From contig CAUEEP010000737.1 in NCBI GenBank assembly GCA_958450365.1, positions 2,779,501 through 2,843,500 on the forward strand: DNA of 64,000 nucleotides, given 5' to 3'. This DNA comes from Mesorhabditis belari (taxonomy: Eukaryota; Nematoda; Chromadorea; Rhabditida; Rhabditidae). Position 1 is the stretch's first letter. Each line of letters opens with the position of its first letter. The position numbers were made by a program, and so were the translations under genes. The notes beneath the pieces were generated by a model. It saw nothing but the letters and a program-made list of their open reading frames with translations. It had not been told where the DNA came from and searched no databases. Positions 54,293 to 64,000 of the stretch are shown here, piece after piece.

Positions 54293-57029
54293 AATTTTTT
54301 TTTGGTAAAATCGAAAAAATCAATAAATTCTTGTTTTCAAGAAGAAAAATAACGATCATTTTTCACTTTTTTTTAAATGAGAATTTCTCTACAAATAGGC
54401 GTTAATCACAGGCATTTAAAAAAAAAAAAAAAAAAAGAATGAGGTTTTTTTCAGACAAAAACGTCAGAAAATTCTCAAATACAATACCTCTCATTGTATT
54501 TGAGAAAATTTGCGTGAAAATTTGCCATTCAGGAAAAGAATTACAAACGGATTAAGGAAAAGAATTGCAAACTCTTGGCTACAGCTGAGATTAGATTCTG
54601 AAAAAGGTAATGCAAATTTGAAATAGGCGAGGTTTTATCGATACTTTTTCCGCATCAGCCAGCTGGCCGCTTAGTCCAATCGTTTAACGGCTTCTCTGCC
54701 ATTCAAACGATCCGATTTCAATCCCGCTACTATCACTCTGTTTCCTTTTTTACAAATTATTGCAAAATTAGATAGATCAGCAGATATCAAAAACAGATAT
54801 TTCTTTAAAAATTGTTTAAAGAAAAGCAAAAGAAACAAAACATGGATTTTTGAGCTTTTTTCAGCTTTTCAGCTTTCTTTTTTGCACTTGTGCTTGTGCT
54901 TTTCTTAAGAAAGGGTCAAAGGCATTTCTTTTTTCAAAAAAAAGACAGAAATGATGGTATCAGATTGCAGCCATTTCTTCTTTTCCCCCTTCCCCATTCC
55001 CTCAATCATCTCCATCTATTTTCTCACGTTTAGGATTTAGAAATTTTTCGAGAAATATTGCATTTAAATTGCAAAATTTGATTTTCATTTGAGTCTTGAC
55101 GTTTCCAAGTACTGCAGAGCACCGACGAAGCCGATCTGAATGCTTTTTCAGGTCAGAAACTGGGCCAGAGCCTTCTCTGACTTACCCTTGTCTAAATCTA
55201 GCTAAAACTACCGTACCTCTAAAGTTCTGGCATGTCTAAAATGCCCTAAAGCTACCACTGAACTGGGCTAGAAACCAGGGCATAACTGACTCTGGACTGG
55301 TTCACAAGGGCTTGGCTGAGTTAGCGGTGGAATCAAATCCAACCGGATCAGAGCTTCGGATCATTACCTAGTTTTGAGGCAAGAGAGTTACAGTAGTTTT
55401 AGACGCATTCTAGACAAGACAAAATCTTACGGTAATCCATCTTTGCGAATTGTTTTTAAAATCAGATTTTGGCATTTTTTTCTAATGCTAATTTCACGGA
55501 TTTTAGACGGATATACCGGAATTTCAAAGTACAAAAGCAAAAAGAAAAAAGAAAAACGAAAAAAGCTAGACAATCAAAAAAAAAGGAAGATTTACACATT
55601 CGGGAAATCTACTTATGACAGAAAATAGAGGAAATCTTGGATTAGATTAGATCGACTTGTAGTCAATGCTTTCAAAGGCTTCAATTAGGTATGAAAAGGA
55701 AAAGAAACGATTAATGGAAAATAAATGAACTTTTTGAGTTTCACAAAGTTTTATAGATTAAAGCTTTTAAATTAAAGATTAAATAGAGCGCTATTCGAGT
55801 CTGAATTTGAAGCTTTTAAAGCTGACTAAAGCTTTTAAAGCTGACTAAAGCTTTATGTACAAGACAAAGAGTCTAACAAAGTCCGGTAAAAGCCTGGTAA
55901 AAGTCTGGTAAAGGCTAAAGCAAAGCCAGCTACATTTTCTACATTTTCTTGCAAAAAAAAAAGCAAAAATTTTGCAGTGGAATCGATGCAGAGATGCAAG
56001 ACTTGAATAGCAAAACTACAGCTACAGCAAAACTGCATAAAGAGGTCACTTTAAAGTCTAGAAATTTCAGTTTAAAAGCTTTTGAGTTAAAAATAAAGAT
56101 CAAAAACTGGTTTTTTTGTCTAGTTATCATCAAAATCTTTCAGAATTTTATAGAAGATTTTTAAGAATTTAAGTTTTTAAAGAAAAATCTCTGAAAATCA
56201 AGTTGCAACTTTCGAGCGGACCAATTGAGAAAAAAAGGGAAAGGAGTAGAAAATTGGAGGAGCTTTTTGAGGGAAAAGAATTGGGAAAAGCTTCAAGGAA
56301 AAGAAATGGGCCAACCTTGGGAATCTGAAGGAAATCTGAGGGGGAAATCCTTGGCAAGGAAAGCCGAATAGAGATCGGCACAAAGGGGACATTATGAGCA
56401 AAAGAGAAAGACAAAGGAAGAGACAAACAAAAGTAGATATCGAATTGAAGTTTCAAGTTTTTTTGAAAGCCTTTTTGAAAGCCTTTTTGAGGTGAATTTC
56501 AGAAAATTTCGTTTAGAATTTAGAATTTCGAGTTTTCCGTGAGAACTACAAAAATCCCTTTCTTGGCAACTCTTCGCAACATCGACAATCGTGTGAGATT
56601 GGATCGAAACCCGAGTCTAACTGTAAGCCTGTAACTGTAACTAACTGTAACTGTAACTAATTGTAAACTGTAACTCTAACTGTAAACTTTCTTTCTTCAA
56701 ATCTTGCACATTTACAATGGTAAAAGGCTAGTTTTTTTGCAAGATTCTTGCATTATTTTGACCCGCTTTTTCGAGATTACATTTGGTTTGCATTTTGAAT
56801 CCTGGACAAGCATGAGACTTAGGATTTTTAAGCACTGCGAAAGCCCTTCACAAAGCCAAGACCAGGGCCAAGGTTGGTCTAAATTGTTTGAAATTTTTGA
56901 CCAAAGTTCGATCAACTGAAAATGAGCTAGTCTAATCAAATCAAAGCTAATCAAATGAAATCAAAAGCAAGCCTCAAAAACCTTCAAAGCCTTCTGCAAT
57001 CCAGGAAAACACTCCGGACTCTATAAAGC

Positions 57030-57112
57030 TCGAAGCCGGAGTCGAACCCGTGTGATAACTCTTTTTGGTAACAGCGACGCTAACTAATACCCTATAGGGG
57101 CGTGCGAACGGT
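57030..57112 (-). repeat. tRNA-like fragment
   Basis: The minus strand carries box B GGGTTCGACTCC and TTGGTAACAGCGACGC-type sequence in the usual order reversed. No cloverleaf. Confidence 0.35.
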
Positions 57113-57205
57113 GCGCCCGAAAAGCGCACTTATAGATTGCTTTCACGAATTCGCGCTTATATTAATAAATCATATTAGGTAGGGATTAGAGATGGGTTCG
57201 GTAGG

Positions 57206-57465
57206 TCGTTCTTTGCGCTCCGACTTAAACTAGATCGATCTGGCACCCTCAATTCCTTATTTTATCGCAGCAGTAGCAAAAAAATTGGGATTTTCGTGTG
57301 GCAAATCGATTTAGTTTACGTCGGAGCGCAAAGAACGACCGACCGACCGACCGACCCAACGACCGAATGGCCGACCGACCCAACGACCGACCGAACGACC
57401 GAATGACCGACTAACCCAACGACCGACCGACCGATCGACCGAATGACCGACTGACCCAACCGCCG
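57206..57465. repeat. Inverted repeat feeding into a GACC/GACCGAAC satellite
   Basis: AGGTCGTTCTTTGCGCTCCG (57206) is repeated in reverse as CGGAGCGCAAAGAACGACCG (57322), followed by about 120 bp of GACCGACCGACC with GAATGACC variants. Confidence 0.88.
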
Positions 57466-58683
57466 ACGATCATGTCTTCTAGAGATGTCTAGATTTATTG
57501 TGGGTCAAAAATGTGCCAAAGTTAGACCAGATAAGACCAGAAAAATGGCTTTTCAAGCAGCTTTTAGAACCGATATTTATTGGACAATTAGGACACTCAG
57601 AGATGCAATTCACTCTTCGATGTGTGACATCCTTTGTGCTCAACTGTAGCTCATTCACTCTCTGGTGTTATTCACTTCAAAAAGAATTCAGTGGTTTAAG
57701 GCCAAAAAAAAACAAACGTTTGATTTAAAGTCAATTTAAAACACTAAACAAGAAGCTATTGATCTAAAAATTCAAAGTGGAATATTGAATGGAAACTAGA
57801 AAATAGAAACTAGAATACTAGAAATATTGAATGGAATGGGAATTAAAAATTGGAAATGACAAAATCTTTATCCTTTTATTCATCTAGATTTTCATAGAAG
57901 AATTCATTTTTAATCATCTGAAAAGGAAAAAAAATACAAAAGTTTTGCAAAATCTAGAGAACAGATTAAAAAGAAATCGGTGAAAACACAGAAATTACGG
58001 GAATTTTGATGAATTTTGATGAAATCAGAGGCTTTTTTTTGTCTTTTTGTCTTTTTGTCTTCAATTTTTCCCCCATTTTTCTCTCAAAGGGATAATTTGT
58101 GATGGGTAATTTGAAATGAAAAAAAGGAAATGATTTTCCGAATTTTTGGTGAGAAACGTCAATTTTTGTCATCTCAAGTTAGTCATCGGGAGTTTCTCGA
58201 GAAATTCCTCTAATGAGATTCCTCTAAATTCCTTTGACAACCTTTGAGAGACGATAACTTTATCTAGAGATCATATTATTCATAACTTTTATATCATTAG
58301 ATAGAGGACCATTAGATAGATTTTGTCAGGCTTTCAAATGATAGCAAATAACGCTTCAGTAAATTTTTTACGGCATGTTCCGATGGTTTAGTTTTAGACT
58401 TCTTCGTTCCGTGGCCTAAATGGACAAAGCAATGTTGCTAATCGTGTGACAGTAAGTTGTTTAATCCGGTTGTAATAGCTTAACAGCCTAATGGGTTTTG
58501 TCAATTTCCAGTAAAATTCGGAAGGGAATTGAACGGAATTGTCGGAAGTGAATTAAATATCAAATTTTAAAAATACAATTTCTTCACACGAATAATGTGG
58601 TAAAAACAATACATAAGGGCGGTCCTTACATAAGCAATAAACAAGGACAGCACAGTAATGGGGAAAAAGGACCAAAAACCAAA

Positions 58684-58746
58684 AAGGCGGGATTGAACCC
58701 TTGACCTCTGGGTACTGGGCTCTTAGCCAGTCGACCATGGTGGCTT
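58684..58746 (-). repeat. tRNA-like repeat
   Basis: The minus strand reads GCCACCATGGTCGACTGGCT, then AAGAGCCCAGTACCCAGAGG and box B GGGTTCAATCCC. The sequence after it (GCCTTTTTGG) does not pair with the 5' end. Probably the head of another SINE. Confidence 0.5.
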
Positions 58747-58939
58747 GAAAAGGGGCAATCAATAAAACACTATCAAAGATTAAATGACGACTAATGTTTC
58801 TTTAAAATTAATCAATTCTAAGAAAATGAAGAGAAAAGAGCTCAAGTCAGATAAAATTATTCTCTCAATTTGGCTGCGTTTTTAGCAATTAAATGGTTTA
58901 ACAAGATCGAGAATTTGTGCTAGAAATCATTCCAAAAGG

Positions 58940-59125
58940 GAAACCCTTTATACCAGACGGGTTTGCTAGACGGCAAGCGATCACGCAGCCGCACAAAGAA
59001 CACCTCGCCAATCATTGGGATTTGCTTGTAGATTTGCTTAAAAAGAAGATATTTAGCTGTAAATTTGTGCCATGGGTTTTCGGGACCAGACAATCGATTG
59101 GAGCTATTCATTTTATCGAGTAAAC
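58940..59125. repeat. Dispersed repeat, second copy of the 2684 family
   Basis: Contains CCGCACAAAGAACACCTCGC, GAAGATATTTAGCTGTAAAT and GACAATCGATTGGAG. Confidence 0.75.
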
Positions 59126-59399
59126 CAATCCGAACTCGAATTTACTTGATCGAAACTTTTAGACAAAGTGCCTAAATGATTTCAGGTTGGATGCGAGATT
59201 TGTAAAAGCTGAAAAAGCTGTAAAAGCTGTAAAAGCTGCCAAAGCTGTAAAAGCTGTAAGCTGTAAGCATTCAAAATCTCATCATAAAGAAATGTACTTT
59301 TCAAATTTCTTAGAAAAATTATCTGTAAAAGTTTCTGGTTACGAAAGAAAACAAACGGGGAAAAACGAATTTTGAAGTCATGTTTTGATCAACCGTTTT

Positions 59400-59860
59400 C
59401 CCGTGAGAATTTTAAAGAAAAGAAAGAGAAAATGCGGAACAAAACAGTACAATCAATTAGTGAACCAAGCGGAAAAAAGGTTGAGACTTTAGTCTAATAT
59501 TTCATTTGATTTTGTTCTAATCTAAAGAAAAGAAAGAAAGAAAAGAAAGAAAAGAAAAGAAAGAGAAAATGCTAAACAAAACAGTACAATCAATAGGGAA
59601 TTAGTGAATTAGTGAATCAAGTGAAAAAAGTTGATATTTTATTTGATTTTATTCTAATCCAAAGAAAAGAAAGAGAAAAGAAAGAGAAAAGAAAGAGAAA
59701 AGAAAGAAAGAAAAGAAAGAAAGAAAGAAAGAAATAAAGAAAGAAAAGAAAAGAAAGAGAAAATGCGGAACAAAATAGTACAATCAACTAGTGAATCAAG
59801 CAAAAAAAGTTGAGATTTTATTTGATTTAATTCAAATCCATTTTAGCCTCAAGAAGTGAA
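59400..59860. repeat. Three tandem units of about 190 bp ending in GAAAG tracts
   Basis: Each unit has AAAATGC.GAACAAAAC.GTACAATCAA, AGTTGA.ATTTTATTTGATT and then a run of AAAGAAAGAGAA. The end segment (CAAATCCATT..AGCCTCAAGAAGTGAAGC) recurs at 61440-61500. Confidence 0.85.
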
Positions 59861-60140
59861 GCTCTATTTAAACTTAACTTAAGTTCTCTGTTTCTTCTTG
59901 TTATACTTTGTCCTCAATGTAAACTCAATGAAATTGTGTAATTTCTAATGCATTGAATTTTTCCCATGAGAAGCCGATTGTTGTTACGAATCAGCTGCAC
60001 CAGGAAGGATGCGTTTACAAGTTTTGAGCACACAAAATAGGTATACAGATGTCTCTAATATCAAAAAAAAATTGGCGCAATTAAAAAACAAATGGCGCAA
60101 GCAAAACAAAAAGTGGGGAAATCTCATAGAAAGCTGGGTA

Positions 60141-60648
60141 CTATGTCGTAGCCGATTATGAATGAAATTTTTTGGCAAATCTTTCTAATAGAGCAACCCT
60201 TTAATGTATGAGGATAATATTATATCATCTTGTAGCGAATTCAATTCTGCGTCGATTGGTACCAAATTTGTGAGTTTAGGTTAAAAATTGCCGGCGCTAC
60301 AACGTTTCATTCAAAATCGGCGGGACCCCCGTAGCCGATGATGAATGAGTGGGTCTAGGAGCGTCCAACCATCAAGTATTTAGTATCATTCAACGCAGAA
60401 TCATTAATAATTATGTTAAATTTTTTAAATTAGAAAGATTTGATAAAAAGAAAAAAAAATTAGCGCAAAAAAACTGTTTGTTCAAGAGAAAACTTTGAAG
60501 CCCCATAATTTTTTTTCTTTTTATCCAATCTTTCTAATTTTAAAAATTTAACATAATTATTAATGATTCTGCGTTGAATGATACTAAATACTTGATGGTT
60601 GGACGCTCCTAGACCAACTCATTCATAATCGGCTACGACAACTATACA
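60141..60648. mobile_element. Inverted-repeat MITE with GTCGTAGCCGATTATGAATG ends
   Basis: The inner foldback 60330-60648 has arms GTAGCCGATGATGAATGAGT...GTCTAGGAGCGTCCAACCAT and the reverse near 60600-60648, continuing through ACGCAGAATCATTAATAATT. The outer end TATGTCGTAGCCG (60141) is like that of the element at 11450. Confidence 0.88.
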
Positions 60649-61217
60649 TTTCAAGTTTTGAGCACAATAAATGCTCTTTAACTCTTTAACTGAATGCTTT
60701 AGAACCAACAAAACGGGAAACAATTGTATAGGAAAAAAGCCAAGCGAAGTAGACAATTGTAAGCACAATGGGAGACGAGTTATCTCAAAAAACAGGACAA
60801 AAAAATAACTTGGGATGAGGATAAAATTGAAATTTGTGAAGGATAAGGGATAAATTTTGGAGTGTGGAGAGGCAGCGCTGCCTTGTCCACCAGTCAAGGA
60901 CATTTCTCCGTTTTTCTTTTTTTCTTTTCCCCAATCCATTCACACAACAAATTTCTACTGAAATCAGAAAAAAAAGGAAAAGATTTAAGATAGTAGAGAG
61001 AGAGAAATATTTTCGGGAAAATGGATGAACACCGATACTCGCCGATCTCTTCTTTTTTTTTAAAGTATTGACAAAAATTTGGCAGTGAAGGGAAAAAAAG
61101 GCTAGAGATTTCAGAAAAGAGAGATTTCTCTATTGATTTGGAGATCGGATTTGATTGGAATTTACTTGAAATCTAGTGTTTGATAAAAATATGCTAGTGG
61201 ATAAGAAGATATAGCTG

Positions 61218-61355
61218 AAAGCTGAAAGATAAAGCTAACTAAGCTAAGCTAACTAAGCTAACTAAGCAAGCTAAGCTAACTAAGCTAAGCTAAGCTAAGC
61301 TAAGCTAACTAAGCTAGGCTAACTAAGCTAACTAATCTAAGCTAACTAAGCTAAG
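61218..61355. repeat. AACTAAGCTAAGCT tandem repeats
   Basis: Irregular 5-9-bp units TAAGCTAAC / TAAGC. Confidence 0.9.
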
Positions 61356-61654
61356 CTAACTTTTAGCGTCATTGCAACCCTTTGTGTACTTGCAAACACC
61401 CCTTTGAGTCCATATGCTACGCTTCGGAAATCAGCAGCATTTTATTTGAGATTTTATTTGATTTTATTCAAATCCATTCTAGTCTCAAGAAGTGAAGCTA
61501 TTTGAAGAAGTGAAGAAGTGAAGAAGTGAAGTGAAGCAGCACAAGAAGTGAAGCATCTTTCAGCATCCGGTAAAATGTCCATAGTTTTCCCGTGTAAGGT
61601 AATTTTCCTCCGGCAAGTTTCCGAAAAAACTTTCCACGGAAAAACGATGAACTT

Positions 61655-61732
61655 TTTAGCAGAAAGATCAAAGACGAGAACTTTTCGTGAAGCGTAGCGC
61701 TTCAGGAAAAGTTCTCGTCTTTGATCTTTCTG
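61655..61732. repeat. Perfect short hairpin
   Basis: GCAGAAAGATCAAAGACGAG..AACTTTTC is matched in reverse by GAAAAGTTCTCGTCTTTGAT..CTTTCTGC around GTGAAGCGTAGCGCTTCA. Confidence 0.9.
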
Positions 61733-61996
61733 CAAGATCGAGTATGCTACATACAGCTCTACGAAACTAACTTCAATTTTTCTCGGTAACAAGAGGAAAG
61801 AATCGACACCAGATAGAGTATGTTTGCAAATTTGAACACAAAGTACATCTTTTACAGTACACAAAGTAGATCTGTTGTACTCAACATAACAGTACAACAT
61901 AACAGATGTACTTTGTGTTTAAATTGGTAAACATGCTCTATCTGGTGTCGATTCTATTATGTTTTATCTGTTATGTTGTACTCAAAAGGATTTAAA

Positions 61997-62190
61997 AAAA
62001 TACCGACTGGGGCTACCAGTGGTGAATTTATCGCATACACGAAATATATCAATCACAATACAACGACACACACAATACTAGGCTATACCTTAACTTAACC
62101 CACGTCATGACAGACGGCTCCCTAACCCTAAGCTCAATGGGGAACTAAATAGCTTTTTTGGTGGTGAAGGGAAGATGACGATGAAGGATT
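61997..62190 (-). mobile_element. tRNA-derived SINE, truncated copy
   Basis: Only the 3' half of the SINE (T-rich end to the GAAGGGAAGATGACG block) is present. The head with box A and box B is missing, as expected for a 5'-truncated retrocopy. It is next to a CTTTGTGCTC palindrome at 61790-61990. Confidence 0.92.
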
Positions 62191-62579
62191 TTAATTTTAA
62201 TTAAAAAAAAATTAAAACTAAATCTTATTTGTTACGATATTTGTTTAAAAATCAGTAAATTTCTCAAAAAAAAAAGAAAAAATGTTTATGATTTCAAATA
62301 GAGAAACGAAACGGAGGAAAGGAGGGAAAAATTTGTTCAATTTGTTCAGGAAGCTCAAGGAAAAAAGAGGGAAAAGAGGGAAAAGGGGAAAATTTTGGAA
62401 AGAAATTCGCAAAAAAATGAGAAATTTTTTGATTTGTAAAGAGAAAGTGAACACTTTTTTTCACTGAGAAAAATGGATCGTTTTCGGGAAATTTTTGGAA
62501 AAATTTTCAATCGTGTTTTTGCCTTAAATTTCTCCTACAAATTGCACATTTCGTTAAACGACTCTCGTTAAACCAGGTT

Positions 62580-62692
62580 AAACAACGTTAAACTCCTTCT
62601 GGAGTTTGGGGAATCAGGTTTGCTTGGTTGGCAATGGTTAGCAAGTTTGCCCGGTAAGCGGAAAGGTCGCGGGTTCGAGTCCCGGCGGCGCG
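62580..62692 (+). repeat. tRNA-like repeat with conserved 5' flank (copy 3)
   Basis: Flank AACTCCTTCTGGAGTTTGGG, GGCAATGGTTAGCAAG, a 5-bp stem TTTGC/GCGGA around CCGGTAA, and T arm CGCGGGTTCGAGTCCCGGCG. If read as a tRNA the anticodon is GGT, but position 33 is C and the acceptor ends do not pair. Confidence 0.65.
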
Positions 62693-62844
62693 GAGGTTTT
62701 GATCTCGCTCCAACTGGCGACTACGGAAGGGTGGACTTTAAAATGCTGCCTAAGGTCTTTGAAATGCTGCTTCATACCTAGTTTCGAGTGCACCCCAGGG
62801 CTATAAATCGAGACGTTTGGAACCGTCTTGTCCAGAGAGGAGGG

Positions 62845-62949
62845 AAGTTAGCTCCCTCTGGAGTAAGGGAATCAGGTCCGTTGTGGTGTAATGGTTAGCA
62901 CGTTTGCCCGGTAAGGGAGAGGTCGCGGGTTCGAGTCCCGGCGGCGCGG
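62845..62949 (+). repeat. tRNA-like repeat with conserved 5' flank (copy 4)
   Basis: Flank TTAGCTCCCTCTGGAGTAAG then GTTGTGGTGTAATGGTTAGC, CCGGTAAG loop, T arm CGCGGGTTCGAGTCCCGGCG. The 3' end GGCGCGG is the same as in the copy 265 bp upstream. Box A and box B look intact for pol III. Confidence 0.65.
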
Positions 62950-63427
62950 TTGATTTTTTGATTTGCTCTAGTTCCAAATAACCATTTTGTTACTTAAGCA
63001 GCGGTTAAATTAAGAGAACTAAATGTGAATGAATTGGATCATTCAATTCCATTAAATCAAGCGATCAAGCTATCGATTTGGTTTAGATCAATGTTGGCTT
63101 TGTTCATTGTTGGCTTATGAATGAATAATCGAATTCAACTCTATTTTATATCATTTGAAAGCTTGAAGTGTTCTGAATTGAAATATGTAAAAATCTATGA
63201 GTAATATTGTCTCAAGAGAAAGATATGGAATTATTAAAATTCAAATTATTAAGAAATGGGAATGGAAAGAGTTGGGAACAATATTGAGGGTTTTGGAGTG
63301 CGGCTTGGATTTCTGAGTGGAGCTGGAGCTGGATTGGATTTCTGAGTCGAGTTTCGGAGTATTTTTAAAGCCTTCAATGAAAAAAAACTGTGTAGAGCAC
63401 ATTGCACACCCACTGTTATGTTTATCG

Positions 63428-63785
63428 TCAACCATTTCGGAAACAATTTTGACTGTTCGCATTTTTGATGGACTTTCAAATGAATAGCATTACGATAAAC
63501 GGCAATGGATTTCCGGTGAAATTCTCAAATTTATATTTTTTTGAATTCACTGTCCTTTTTTCGATCGTATGATCGTATGACTATGAAAATTTCATTTGTT
63601 TTATCGAAAAAGGAAAAAAAGAGAAAGTGCTGATGGACTTTGGAAAGGAAAATTTATGAAAAACGAGTCGAAAAGTTTCAATATTCAAATTTTCTGAATG
63701 GAAAGAGGGGAAACCATTTCGGAAACAATTTCGGAAACAATTTTGATTGTTCGGATTTTCGATGGACTTTCAAATGAATAGCTTT
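63428..63785. repeat. Direct duplication, units at 63428-63500 and 63710-63785
   Basis: ACCATTTCGGAAACAATTTT..TTGTTCG..TTTTGATGGACTTTCAAATG occurs twice, with a local doubling of TTTCGGAAACAA in the second unit. No gene is apparent. Confidence 0.85.
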
Positions 63786-64000
63786 AACGTCAATTCGGCG
63801 TACTTTGTGCTCAAAATAGAAACACGCCTTCTCTGGTGCAGAAGACAGGGAAAATTGTTTTATCATAGAGAAACTAAACAGTTTTCGAGGCTGCCAAAAA
63901 TTCTCAAAAAAGTGGGCAGTGCAAGACGAGCGTGGAACTGAAATTATTTGCAATATTTGTCGAAAACGAAGCGGCGATTTTTGTGTGTTCAGAGAGAAAA

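Larger units (their letters stand above)
48425..64000. other. 15.6-kb gene-poor region upstream of ZCCHC24
   Basis: No exon chain, domain or conserved frame could be supported on either strand. Contents are the satellites, SINEs, tRNA-like repeats and MITEs listed separately. Long stretches (for example 49000-50130, 54300-57000, 57720-58660, 62990-63240) are AT-rich sequence in which I see nothing specific. Confidence 0.6.

Noticed and set aside
54667..54735. tRNA-Gly (GCC)-like sequence
   Set aside because: Box B is degenerate (GATTTCAATCC) and no stems other than a weak T arm can be formed.
62877..62949. Functional tRNA-Thr (GGT)
   Set aside because: Position 33 is not T, the anticodon stem has a G-G pair and the acceptor ends do not pair.

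Overview
The window is eukaryotic and comes from a rhabditid nematode. The clearest evidence is a complete SL1 spliced-leader RNA gene (12883-12976). It has the exact 22-nt nematode leader, a donor GT after it, an Sm site and three stems. Other support is short introns with TTTCAG acceptors, start codons a few bases after an AG acceptor (as expected for trans-splicing), and many Tc1/mariner-type elements. I cannot name the species. The DNA is AT-rich, and most of its length is introns and repeats rather than coding sequence.

Four protein genes can be assembled exon by exon, with every splice phase agreeing. (1) 7624-27543 (+): the 3' part of a kinesin-4/KIF21 gene (klp-12), 19 exons, covering the end of the coiled-coil stalk, a Ser-rich linker and the WD40 tail. 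The motor domain is not in the window. (2) 30622-40068 (+): a BTB-BACK-PHR protein of the BTBD1/BTBD2 family, best modelled as 25 exons (773 aa) with an unusual acidic N-terminal extension of about 290 aa. (3) 41758-44394 (+): a NUF2/HIM-10 kinetochore protein, 15 exons, 555 aa. (4) 45244-48424 (-): a ZCCHC24-like CCHC zinc-knuckle protein, 9 exons, 276 aa, convergent with NUF2.

Layout. 1-7623 holds satellites, MITEs and a mariner-like element, with no exon that I can support. The 8.2-kb klp-12 intron at 7771-15925 carries two full-length tRNA-Met(CAT) sequences, a half copy, the SL1 gene, a retrotransposon fragment inside an inverted repeat, mariner-like MITEs and a foldback element split by a Tc1-like relic. 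19690-20930 is almost pure T and G homopolymer and is probably an assembly or sequencing problem. 27544-30621 is intergenic, with a mariner-type MITE and a tRNA-derived SINE. 48425-64000 has no gene that I can support. It holds satellites, purine tracts, two more SINE copies and a family of tRNA-like repeats with a conserved 5' flank.

The main points for follow-up are: a reverse-oriented, about 95% identical piece of NUF2, intron included, inside a BTBD intron, where the BTBD pre-mRNA would be antisense to NUF2; the SL1 and tRNA-Met loci nested in a kinesin intron; a 5S-rRNA-derived repeat; and a GC-AG intron in the BTBD gene.
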